In this document: positions 26,696 to 34,516 of the stretch, piece by piece | Layout of the letters: each line of letters begins with the position of its first letter | How positions within the stretch are numbered: position 1 is the stretch's first letter | Assembly (NCBI RefSeq): GCF_038024035.1 | Contig: NZ_CP150664.1 | Location: 1,922,001-1,986,000 of the forward strand | DNA: 64,000 nt | Direction of reading: 5' to 3' | From: Polaribacter pacificus | Lineage (GTDB): Bacteria; Bacteroidota; Bacteroidia; Flavobacteriales; Flavobacteriaceae | Notes under the pieces: generated by a model | Databases searched by the model: none | Told to the model about the DNA's origin: nothing | The model's input: the letters and a program-made list of their open reading frames with translations, nothing else | Translations under genes and position numbers: made by a program

Positions 26696-28036
26696 TTGGA
26701 CCCAGAACCCGCGAGTATATTTTTAACGATTGCATTTAGCATTGATTGGTTGCTAACTTTTGACAGTATCGGATTGGTACTTTTATTAATTTGTTCTGCT
26801 TTAATTTCGGGGACCGAAGTTGCTTTTTTCTCTCTTTCACAAACTGTTTTAGACAAGCATGCCGAAGAAACAAAAGGCGAGAGTCTTGTTATTCGATTGT
26901 TGCAAAGACCTAAGAAACTATTAGCAACCATTTTAATTACAAATAACTTTATTAATATCTTAATTGTTTTGTTATTTGCAAATCTTGGAGGAATTCTCTT
27001 CTCTGAGATTAATTACAATCTAAACCTCTATTTCTTTGAGGTTTCAGTTCGCTTTTTAATAGAAGTTGTTCTGGTTACCTTTTTAATTCTTTTGTTTGGA
27101 GAGGTCTTGCCAAAGGTCTATGCCACCAGAAACTCCTTGAAGTTTGCGCTACTAATGTCAAAACCAATTAAGGCACTTAATGTTGTTTTAAGTCCTTTAA
27201 GCTTGCCTCTAATAAGGCTTACAAAGATTGTAGAAAACAGATTGGGAGATCGAAGTCATGATTTTTCTGTAGAGAAATTATCACAGGCACTAGAGCTTAC
27301 CTCAGACAATGGTTCTAGTAAAGATGAGCAAAAAATATTAAAAGGAATTGTCTCTTTTGGAAATACAGAAACGGTGCAAATAATGAAGCCTCGGATTGAT
27401 ATTTTTGCCATTTCTGATGAAGAACCCTATGAAGAAGTCTTGGCTAAAATTTTAAAAAATGGGTATTCAAGAAACCCAGTATACAAGAATTCTATTGATA
27501 ATATTACAGGGGTTTTGTACGCCAAAGATTTGTTAGCTCATTTAGATAAAACAAAACTTAAATGGCAAGACCTGCAAAGAGATCCATTTTTTGTCCCTGA
27601 AAACAAAAAATTAGATGATTTGCTCAGCGAGTTTCAAGACAAGAAAAATCACTTAGCAATTGTTGTTGATGAGTATGGTGGTACTAGTGGAATTGTTACC
27701 TTAGAAGATGTTATAGAGGAGATTGTTGGGGATATTAACGATGAGTTTGATGATGAAGATCTATCGTACTCTAAATTGGATGAAAACAATTATGTTTTTG
27801 AAGGGAAAACCACCATCAAAGATTTTTGTAAGGTGATGCATGTTAAGGATGAATCTGTTTTTGAAGAAGAAAAAGGAGAGTCAGAAACCTTGGCTGGTTT
27901 TATCTTAGAAGTTTACGGAAGGTTCCCTAAAAAGGGAGAGAAAATTAGCTTTCTTAACTTTTTATTTACCATAGAGGTTCTAGATAGAAAACGCATCAAG
28001 CAGGTAAAAGTCACTCGAACACCTACTAAAGTTTAG
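26696..28036 (+). CDS. gldE: Gliding motility-associated protein GldE
   Basis: This 446-aa inner-membrane protein combines a CNNM/DUF21 transmembrane domain (three to four helices, residues about 15-190, with LISGTEVAFFSLS), a CBS pair (about 210-335) and a CorC/HlyC domain (about 350-435). That is the layout of GldE and of Mg/Co efflux-like proteins. In flavobacteria gldE sits after mutY-ssb and supports gliding and type IX secretion. The start is TTG at 26696; no in-frame ATG lies near, and MDPEP fits the family. The usual partner gldD is not downstream. Confidence 0.9.
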   Translation: MDPEPASIFLTIAFSIDWLLTFDSIGLVLLLICSALISGTEVAFFSLSQTVLDKHAEETKGESLVIRLLQRPKKLLATILITNNFINILIVLLFANLGGILFSEINYNLNLYFFEVSVRFLIEVVLVTFLILLFGEVLPKVYATRNSLKFALLMSKPIKALNVVLSPLSLPLIRLTKIVENRLGDRSHDFSVEKLSQALELTSDNGSSKDEQKILKGIVSFGNTETVQIMKPRIDIFAISDEEPYEEVLAKILKNGYSRNPVYKNSIDNITGVLYAKDLLAHLDKTKLKWQDLQRDPFFVPENKKLDDLLSEFQDKKNHLAIVVDEYGGTSGIVTLEDVIEEIVGDINDEFDDEDLSYSKLDENNYVFEGKTTIKDFCKVMHVKDESVFEEEKGESETLAGFILEVYGRFPKKGEKISFLNFLFTIEVLDRKRIKQVKVTRTPTKV

Positions 28037-29076
28037 GCGCCAATCTCTTTTGCCTTTCTGCTTTGTAGCCACAAATAACATTGCAATCCAAATAAAACAG
28101 CTCCTGCTAGTAAATGAGTTGCTTGTGTTCCTAAAGGGAAGGAAGCATAATACATTAAGATCCCAGTTAAAGTTTCTAAGAAGAGTAAGCCTAGAATCCA
28201 ATTAACTAAAGAGTAGCCTAGATTTTTAACCTGATTGATATAAAACAATCCAAGATTTACTGCTATTATGGCGATGGTAAATGATCGGTGAAAGTAAAAC
28301 TTAAAGTTTGGATTTAACAGGCTGTAATTTTTATTCTCAAAACCAAATAATTTAACCTGCTCATCTATAAATTGACGTACCTGAGTTCCCAACGCAATCT
28401 GTATCAAAGAGAAAACGACAGAGATAATAAGTAATTTATTAAATAAAGAATGGTAAGGATGTGCTTTTTTAGGTTTTGAACTCAACGTTGTTGCGGAGAT
28501 ATACATCAAACGCAGTAAGATTCCAATAATTACTAATCCACCGACCATGTGTATGGTAATAATGGTAGGTTTTAGATTCGAATCTACGACTGTTTTTCCT
28601 AGCCATGCTTGCACGAGCATTAAGAAAAAGGCCAAGAAAGAAAGCGCGACTATTTCTTTGTTTTCTTTTCTGTAAGCCCAAGCGCTAATAAGTAAAAAAA
28701 CAAAAGCAAACCCAGCAAGTACAGAAGTTAATCGGTTAATGTATTCTGTCCAGGTGTGATATTTGTTAAAGCTTGCGTAATTGTGTTTGGTGTATTTTTC
28801 CCAGTTATTTAAATTAAAATTGGCACCAGAAGTCAATCTTTTTTGAGCGACAAAAAGTGCCTTATCCTTAATGATAATCATGCCTTTGTTGTATGCTGCA
28901 TCTGGTTTCCAGGTAATCTGATCTTCAGAGGTGGGTGGAATATAATAGCCAAAACACTTTGGCCAATCAGGGCAGCCCATCCCAGAGCCAGTCATACGAA
29001 CAACAGAGCCTGCTAAAAAAATAACATAGACTGATATAAGAGCAATCTTAACAAATAAAGGGAAGCGTTTTTTCAA
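28033..29076 (-). CDS. ctaA: Heme A synthase (CtaA/COX15 family)
   Basis: This 347-aa integral membrane protein has about eight helices and is predicted to oxidise the heme O methyl group to give heme A for cytochrome oxidase. Typical COX15/CtaA features are the first helix followed by VRMTGSGMGCPDWPKCFG, the EYINRLTS heme-ligand histidine/glutamate region, and HMVGG and QATHLLAG histidines in later helices. It is convergent with gldE, with stops overlapping by 4 bp. It is preceded by the HMA lipoprotein. The heme O synthase ctaB begins at the other end of the window. Confidence 0.92.
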   Translation of the reverse strand: MKKRFPLFVKIALISVYVIFLAGSVVRMTGSGMGCPDWPKCFGYYIPPTSEDQITWKPDAAYNKGMIIIKDKALFVAQKRLTSGANFNLNNWEKYTKHNYASFNKYHTWTEYINRLTSVLAGFAFVFLLISAWAYRKENKEIVALSFLAFFLMLVQAWLGKTVVDSNLKPTIITIHMVGGLVIIGILLRLMYISATTLSSKPKKAHPYHSLFNKLLIISVVFSLIQIALGTQVRQFIDEQVKLFGFENKNYSLLNPNFKFYFHRSFTIAIIAVNLGLFYINQVKNLGYSLVNWILGLLFLETLTGILMYYASFPLGTQATHLLAGAVLFGLQCYLWLQSRKAKEIGA

Positions 29077-29089
29077 AATCAGCTGATTT

Positions 29090-29458
29090 TTATTTACCCG
29101 GAGTTTCTTCTAGAACTTCTTTAACCTCTTTTACAGTGTACAAATCACCACCAGCGATTCCATTGACAAAGGTTTCAATTTCTTTGGCAGATATTTGGTT
29201 TGCATCATATTCTACAAGACCTAAACTGTCTGTAAAGATTACTTTAGCATTGGTAATTCCCGCCATTTTTGAAAGTTTTGATTGGATGGTTTTTGCGCAG
29301 CCAATTTCACAGGTCATTCCAGAAATAGCTAAAGCTATTTTTTTTGGATTAGGTTCTTTTTGAACAAGGACTTCGTTGGTATTTTGTGTTTCTGATTTAC
29401 AAGAAATAAGTGTGCTAGTTGCAAGTAAAACAGCAAAAACTAGTTTGTGAATTTTCAT
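29090..29458 (-). CDS. HMA-domain lipoprotein (probable metal-binding)
   Basis: This 122-aa protein has a lipoprotein signal peptide (TSTLISC, Cys20) and one heavy-metal-associated domain (residues about 39-110). The metal loop reads GMTCEIGCAK, with cysteines 50 and 54 spaced CxxxC instead of the usual CxxC. It would be an envelope copper or other metal carrier. It lies 13 bp upstream of the heme A synthase gene, which suggests a link to cytochrome oxidase assembly. That link is inference. Confidence 0.82.
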   Translation of the reverse strand: MKIHKLVFAVLLATSTLISCKSETQNTNEVLVQKEPNPKKIALAISGMTCEIGCAKTIQSKLSKMAGITNAKVIFTDSLGLVEYDANQISAKEIETFVNGIAGGDLYTVKEVKEVLEETPGK

Positions 29459-29486
29459 AATTGAAAGAAGTTATTTTAAGATAGTA

Positions 29487-29494
29487 CAAAGTTA
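29487..29494 (-). promoter_or_regulatory. Predicted -7 box of the HMA/ctaA operon
   Basis: TAACTTTG on the minus strand fits TAnnTTTG, 28 bp before the ATG. No clear -33 box is seen. Confidence 0.5.
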
Positions 29495-29516
29495 TTAATA
29501 AATTGCTTTAAAACGG

Positions 29517-29524
29517 TATTTTTG
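29517..29524 (+). promoter_or_regulatory. Predicted -7 box of the EamA gene
   Basis: TATTTTTG fits TAnnTTTG, 34 bp upstream of the ATG at 29559, and is divergent from the HMA promoter. Confidence 0.5.
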
Positions 29525-29558
29525 AGCGATTTTTGCACTGTCTTAAATAGCATATAGT

Positions 29559-30431
29559 ATGAAAGTAGCCTATCAAAAATGGTTATATTTAAGTATCCTA
29601 GCATTGGTGTGGGGTAGCTCTTTTATTTTGATGAAAAAAGCGCTTATAAGCCTAAGTCCAATTCAGTTAGGTGCTTTGCGAATCGTAATAGCAGCACTTT
29701 TTTTATTTCTTATCGGATTTAAGAGTCTAAAGAAGATTCAAAAAAAACATTGGAAGTACATTCTTGCCACTGCGCTATTTGGTACTTTTTTTCCTGTTTT
29801 TTTATTCGCTTATGCGGTTAAAGGTATTGATAGTTCTATCGTTTCAATACTTAATTCACTAACGCCATTTAATACATTGCTCTTTGGTGCTTGGGTCTTT
29901 GGATTCCATTTTAAAAAGGGGCAATTAATTGGAGTGTTTATCGGATTGATAGGAACTGTTCTTCTAATTTTAAACGGCGCTGATTTGCATCCAAACCAAA
30001 ATTATGCTTCTGCTTTTTTAATTGTAATCGCCTCTGTGGGCTATGCTTTTAATGTAAACATTGTTAAGAAGTATTTGAGTGATTTAAGTGCATTAAGCAT
30101 TGTGGTTGGAAATTTTTTAATCTTATTTATACCAGCGTTAATCGTACTTGCTTCTACAGGGTTTTTTACAGACTTTGAATTGAAAACTCCTCAGTTACAC
30201 TCGTTAGGGTATATTACCATATTGGCGATTTTTGGTACCGGTATCGCAAAGGTGATATACAATAAAATGGTGCACTTAGCCAATCCTCTTTTTGCTTCTT
30301 CTGTTACCTATCTTATTCCAATAGTCGCTGTGATGTGGGGCATGTTAGATGGTGAGCAATTAAGTTTGACTCAGCTCTTAGCAGGAGGTATTATATTGTT
30401 TGGGGTGTATTTGAGCAATACCGCTAAGTAA
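29559..30431 (+). CDS. EamA/DMT superfamily transporter
   Basis: This 290-aa inner-membrane protein has ten hydrophobic segments arranged as two EamA repeats. The first contains LALVWGSSFILMKKAL and LGALRIVIAALFL; the second starts near residue 150. The last helix ends LFGVYLSNTAK. Members export or import small metabolites such as amino acids or nucleosides. Neighbours give no hint of substrate. Confidence 0.9.
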   Translation: MKVAYQKWLYLSILALVWGSSFILMKKALISLSPIQLGALRIVIAALFLFLIGFKSLKKIQKKHWKYILATALFGTFFPVFLFAYAVKGIDSSIVSILNSLTPFNTLLFGAWVFGFHFKKGQLIGVFIGLIGTVLLILNGADLHPNQNYASAFLIVIASVGYAFNVNIVKKYLSDLSALSIVVGNFLILFIPALIVLASTGFFTDFELKTPQLHSLGYITILAIFGTGIAKVIYNKMVHLANPLFASSVTYLIPIVAVMWGMLDGEQLSLTQLLAGGIILFGVYLSNTAK

Positions 30432-30491
30432 GGTATTTGTTCTCTGAGTTTTATAAAAGCTTGAGGCAGAAAAAATTACTTTTTATAAAAA

Positions 30492-30521
30492 TTGTAAATT
30501 CACAATAAAAATGTATATTTG
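30492..30521 (+). promoter_or_regulatory. rplU-rpmA promoter
   Basis: TTG (30492-30494), 19-nt spacer, TATATTTG (30514-30521), then CACCCGCA. It is an excellent match to the Bacteroidota consensus and shares its start region with the HU and tRNA-Gly promoters. Confidence 0.85.
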
Positions 30522-30526
30522 CACCC

Positions 30527-30547
30527 GCATTTTCATTAAGAAGATGC
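30527..30547 (+). promoter_or_regulatory. Leader hairpin upstream of rplU
   Basis: GCATTTTC (30527-30534) pairs with GAAGATGC (30540-30547) across the loop ATTAA, near the predicted transcript start. It could be an autoregulatory L21 leader; this is only a structural guess. Confidence 0.4.
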
Positions 30548-30580
30548 ATTCATAAAGTATTAATACGCAAAACTAATAGT

Positions 30581-31084
30581 ATGTACGCAATCGTAGAGAT
30601 AGCAGGGCAGCAGTTTAAAGTAGCAAAAGACCAAAAGGTATACGTTCATCGTTTACAAGGAGAAGAAGGATCAAAAGTAACTTTTGATAATGTTCTTTTA
30701 GTAGCAGATAATGGAACGGTAACTATTGGCGCCCCAGCTATAGAAGGAGCCGCAGTAACGGCTAAGATTTTAGGTCACCTTAAAGGTGATAAAGTAATCG
30801 TTTTTAAGAAAAAACGTAGAAAAGGTTACAAAAAGAAAAACGGACATCGTCAGTATTTGAGCGAGATTCAAATTGAATCTATCGCTTCAACTGGTGCTAA
30901 AAAAACAGCAAAAAAAGAAGCAGCTCCTAAAAAAGCAGCTCCTAAAGCTGAGGTAAAAGAATCAGCTACTGTTGATTATAGCTCAATGACTGTTGCAGAA
31001 TTAAAAGCTGCCGCTAAAGAACAAGGTATCTCTGGATATACTTCTTTAAAGAAAGCAGAATTAATTGAAGCGTTAACTAAATAA
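30581..31084 (+). CDS. rplU: 50S ribosomal protein L21 with C-terminal extension
   Basis: This 167-aa protein has a normal L21 core in residues 1-107 (MYAIVEIAGQQFKV, KKKRRKGYKKKNGHRQ). A Lys/Ala-rich linker (about 108-130) and a small helical tail (MTVAELKAAAKEQGISGYTS) follow; the tail resembles the SAP or Rho N-terminal helix-extended-loop-helix. L21 alone is about 103 aa, so the tail adds 60 residues. It is the first gene of the L21-L27 operon. Confidence 0.95.
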   Translation: MYAIVEIAGQQFKVAKDQKVYVHRLQGEEGSKVTFDNVLLVADNGTVTIGAPAIEGAAVTAKILGHLKGDKVIVFKKKRRKGYKKKNGHRQYLSEIQIESIASTGAKKTAKKEAAPKKAAPKAEVKESATVDYSSMTVAELKAAAKEQGISGYTSLKKAELIEALTK

Positions 31085-31110
31085 GAAACCAATTTTAAAA
31101 CCATAGAATC

Positions 31111-31371
31111 ATGGCACATAAAAAAGGAGTAGGTAGTTCGAAGAATGGTAGAGAATCAGAATCGAAACGACTAGGAGTTAAAATTTTTGGAGGACAAGCT
31201 GCAATTGCAGGAAATATCATTGTTCGTCAAAGAGGAACCACGCACAACCCAGGAGAGAATGTATATATGGGGAAAGACCATACTTTACATGCTAAAGTTG
31301 ATGGAGTTGTACAATTTCAAAAGAAAAGAGATAATAAATCATATGTTTCTGTAGACCCATTTGAGGTTTAG
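31111..31371 (+). CDS. rpmA: 50S ribosomal protein L27
   Basis: This 86-aa protein has the L27 N-terminus [20 protein letters not shown], which reaches the peptidyl-transferase centre, and [18 protein letters not shown]. There is no N-terminal cleavage extension of the Firmicutes type. It lies 26 bp after rplU and before a strong terminator. Confidence 0.97.
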   Translation: MAHKKGVGSSKNGRESESKRLGVKIFGGQAAIAGNIIVRQRGTTHNPGENVYMGKDHTLHAKVDGVVQFQKKRDNKSYVSVDPFEV

Positions 31372-31393
31372 TAGACTAGATTTTATAATTATT

Positions 31394-31432
31394 AAAACCG
31401 CTTAAACATTTATTTGTTTAAGCGGTTTTTGT
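31394..31432 (+). terminator. Rho-independent terminator of rplU-rpmA
   Basis: A perfect 15-bp stem, AAAACCGCTTAAACA/TGTTTAAGCGGTTTT, with a 6-nt loop is followed by T residues. Confidence 0.9.
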
Positions 31433-31498
31433 TTTCTAGCAAACTTTGTTTTATATCTAACAATCTTTGGTTAACTTTAAAGTCTAAATCAGCTACAA

Positions 31499-33436
31499 AT
31501 GAAATTTACATTAAGGCTCTTTCTCTTGTTTTTTTATAGTTATACAACTGCTCAAGTAGTATTGCCAAAAATATCAGAGTTACCAGAGACTAAAATTAAG
31601 ATTGAAAAATTTATCATTGAGAGTCAACTTGATTCTGCTTCTTATTATTTAAGACAACTAGAAGAAGACGATTATGATAAAGAGATCTACACAGAGTTAA
31701 TTGAAGGGAATCAAATATCATATAAAGATTTTTACAGTTTTGTTTCTAGGCTAGGAAATAGACGTTCTTTATATTATGACAAGGTTTCTGATTTTATAAA
31801 TCGCTTTTTAATACCACCTACAGACACAAAAAAAATTAATCTTGATTATGTTGAGATTAAATGGACTCAAATTACCAAGCTAAGAGACGATGTTAGTTTG
31901 GAGAAAGCATCTAAAGAACAAGAGAAGGCATTGCAGTACGTGTCTAAATTTGATCCATCCGATAAAGATGTTCAAAGAACACTTATAAAAATGAACACAC
32001 ATCCTATCGTGATGTATTTGATTCAAAAAGATATAAAAAAAGGAAAAGAACTTACCTTACAGAGTTTAGAAACGGCTAGACAACTAGGAGATATACAGTT
32101 AGAAATTGGATTTTTATACCATTTATCAGATTTTTTACTTTTAGAAAGAAATCTAGATGAGTATATAAAAATCAGTGAAGAAAGTCTTCTTTTAGAAGAG
32201 AAATTACCAAGAGTAAGCTCATACTACCACAGTACTGTTGAGCATTTAATAGATGCATATATTTTTAAAGGAGGTCATAATGAAAGAGTAGTTTCGTTGA
32301 TTCATATTTTAAATGATGATTTTGAAACAACAATGTACACTTCAATTTTATATGCAAAATTAATTACCAAACTCGAAAAGAACTCTCCATTAAAAAATGA
32401 AATTTTACAAAAATTTGAGGCAAAAGACATTCCGACTTTAGTTGGTAAATTAGATATTTTAGGCAAAAATTTAAATTCAAACGATTTGTTTAGATTGTAT
32501 ACTGAATGTTCTAATGTATTGGAAGTGTATGGTTTTTATCCACAGGCTATTGCATATAAAGACAAAGCTATTGAGCTGAACAGAAAAATTTACTCTGAAG
32601 AACTGTCCAATTCTTTGGCAAACTTTAAAACAGAACAAGCTGTTGCCGTTAAAGAAAAAGAAATTGACTTTGAGAAAGAAAAAACAAAGCTGTATGGTGT
32701 GATTGCAGGTTTAGCAGGTTTATTTTTACTGATAAGTTTGTATGTTATTATTAAAATGAGAAAGCAATCTAAAGAATTGTCAGAAAAAAACAGAATTATA
32801 AAAAAGGCCTTAAAAGAAAAAGAGTTTTTAATTAAAGAGGTACATCATCGCGTTAAAAATAACTTCCAAGTAGTATCGAGTTTATTAGAACTGCAAAGCA
32901 AAGGTATCGAAGATAAAAAAGCCTTAGAGCTTGCTAATGAAGGGAAAAACAGAGTCAAATCAATGGCTTTGATTCATCAAAAATTATATCAAAACAACAC
33001 CGGGTTGGTCGATTTTGATGAGTACATTCGCCTTTTGGTAAAAGAGCTTTCCTCTTTAAATACAGATGGGAAAGAAGTGCAAACCAACATTGAATCTAAG
33101 CATATGTTTTTTGATGTTGATACTGCCATACCACTTGGGCTTATCATCAATGAAATTATCACCAACAGCTATAAGTATGCCTTTTCTAAAGACAGGAGCA
33201 ACACCCTAGACATCTCTATACAAAAGGATGGTGATGATGACTATACCTTAACGGTATCAGACAATGGGCCAGGAATTGATAGTGCTGTTGAAACAAGAAA
33301 ATCAAAAAGCCTCGGTTTGCGTTTAATTTCTAGGTTGGTAAAGCAGCTTCAAGGAACTCTTGAGCAGACCAATTCTGGTGGCGCAAAATTTACCATTCAT
33401 TTTAAAGATATTAGAATTAGACATGCAGTAGATTAA
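31499..33436 (+). CDS. Sensor histidine kinase, HisKA_2 type
   Basis: This 645-aa membrane sensor has a signal peptide (MKFTLRLFLLFFYSYTTAQ), a periplasmic helical, TPR-like region (about 20-390) and one membrane segment (398-420). A short coiled coil precedes a HisKA_2 dimerisation domain with EVHHRVKNNFQVVSSLLELQ (phosphoacceptor His449/450). The HATPase domain has the N box NEIITNSYKYAF and the G box DNGPGID. It is followed 79 bp later by a LytTR response regulator, its likely partner. The signal sensed is unknown. Confidence 0.92.
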   Translation: MKFTLRLFLLFFYSYTTAQVVLPKISELPETKIKIEKFIIESQLDSASYYLRQLEEDDYDKEIYTELIEGNQISYKDFYSFVSRLGNRRSLYYDKVSDFINRFLIPPTDTKKINLDYVEIKWTQITKLRDDVSLEKASKEQEKALQYVSKFDPSDKDVQRTLIKMNTHPIVMYLIQKDIKKGKELTLQSLETARQLGDIQLEIGFLYHLSDFLLLERNLDEYIKISEESLLLEEKLPRVSSYYHSTVEHLIDAYIFKGGHNERVVSLIHILNDDFETTMYTSILYAKLITKLEKNSPLKNEILQKFEAKDIPTLVGKLDILGKNLNSNDLFRLYTECSNVLEVYGFYPQAIAYKDKAIELNRKIYSEELSNSLANFKTEQAVAVKEKEIDFEKEKTKLYGVIAGLAGLFLLISLYVIIKMRKQSKELSEKNRIIKKALKEKEFLIKEVHHRVKNNFQVVSSLLELQSKGIEDKKALELANEGKNRVKSMALIHQKLYQNNTGLVDFDEYIRLLVKELSSLNTDGKEVQTNIESKHMFFDVDTAIPLGLIINEIITNSYKYAFSKDRSNTLDISIQKDGDDDYTLTVSDNGPGIDSAVETRKSKSLGLRLISRLVKQLQGTLEQTNSGGAKFTIHFKDIRIRHAVD

Positions 33437-33500
33437 TTAGTATTGCAACTTTTGATTAAGATTTTTAAAGCATTTGTATAAAATAAAATTGATTAATACG

Positions 33501-33508
33501 TATCTTCG
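33501..33508 (+). promoter_or_regulatory. Possible -7 box before the response regulator
   Basis: TATCTTCG (TAnnTTtG with one change) is 7 bp before the ATG, suggesting that the regulator may also be transcribed separately with almost no leader. Confidence 0.35.
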
Positions 33509-33515
33509 TTTATAG

Positions 33516-34238
33516 ATGGAAAAAGTTAAAATTTTAGTAGTAGAAGACGAAATCATTATTGCAGATAACATCTGTGATACACTAGAAGATTTAGGATATG
33601 AGTGTTTAGAGCCTGCAATTAATTATACTGAGGCTATCGCTATTATTGAGTCTACTGTACCTGATATTGCAATTTTAGATGTTCAACTTGCAGGTGCTAA
33701 GACAGGTATAGACCTTGCAAAAACAATCAAAGAGAAATACAATTTTCCCTTTATCTTTTTAACGTCTAATGCCGATGCTGCAACTGTAAATTTAGCCAAA
33801 GAAGTGATGCCTCCTGCTTATTTGATTAAGCCATTTAGCAAAGATGATTTGTATACCTCAATTGAGATTGCACTTCATAATTTCTCTAAAAAAATAGGGG
33901 ATATTAAAGACAATAATTTGGTCATTAAAGATTCTCTTTTTGTAAAGGATAAAGGCTTTTATAAAAAAGTGAAGTTTGAAGATATTTTATATGTAGAAAG
34001 TTCTCATGTTTATGTAGAAATCTTCCTGGCGAATAATCAGAAATTATTGGTTAGAACAAGTTTAAATGAGATACTAAATAACTTAAATGATAATTTTATA
34101 AGAGTTCATCGGGGTTATATAATTAATACAAATCACCTAAGTCAAATTAGTAGTACTGTGGTGATGGTTGCTGATAAGAATATCCCGATTGGGAAGAAGT
34201 ATCGAGAGGATATTTTAACAAAAATAAACCTAGTTTAA
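33516..34238 (+). CDS. LytTR family response regulator
   Basis: This 240-aa transcription regulator has a receiver domain (residues 1-120) with acidic pocket E10/D11, phosphoacceptor Asp55 in ILDVQLAG, and the switch Thr and Lys (FLTSNAD, YLIKPF). A C-terminal LytTR DNA-binding domain spans about 140-238 (VKFEDILYVESSHVYVEIF, FIRVHRGYIINTNHL). It pairs with the adjacent HisKA_2 kinase. The target genes are not visible. Confidence 0.94.
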   Translation: MEKVKILVVEDEIIIADNICDTLEDLGYECLEPAINYTEAIAIIESTVPDIAILDVQLAGAKTGIDLAKTIKEKYNFPFIFLTSNADAATVNLAKEVMPPAYLIKPFSKDDLYTSIEIALHNFSKKIGDIKDNNLVIKDSLFVKDKGFYKKVKFEDILYVESSHVYVEIFLANNQKLLVRTSLNEILNNLNDNFIRVHRGYIINTNHLSQISSTVVMVADKNIPIGKKYREDILTKINLV

Positions 34239-34436
34239 GTAAATAAAGAGATTTAACTGGCTGATAAACAGATAAAACAGCTAAAAAAAACGTTTGAGAA
34301 CAAAAAACTGCAGTTTTAGAACATTTTCTATTATTTAAACAGATACATTTTTAACTTTACTTCAAAGTCTTAAACAGTTTAAATGTTATTGGGGGATAAT
34401 TATTTTAAATTTGTTAAAGAAAGATTCAGAAAAGAA

Positions 34437-34468
34437 AGCTGTTTGCCTAAGGTAGACGGCTTTTTTTT
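34437..34468 (+). terminator. Hairpin plus T8 tract upstream of waaA
   Basis: AGCTGTTTGCCT pairs (with G-T pairs) with AGGTAGACGGCT, followed by eight T. It could end the kinase/regulator unit, end a short transcript from the TAAATTTG box at 34406-34413, or attenuate waaA. Confidence 0.65.
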
Positions 34469-34516
34469 GTAGTAAACTTAACAATGCTACTTGTTACAAT
34501 TTTGTACCTTTACGGT

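Noticed and set aside
34304..34317. Palindrome AAAACTGCAGTTTT after the LytTR gene
   Set aside because: Single copy, AT-rich and short; it could be a binding site but nothing else supports it.
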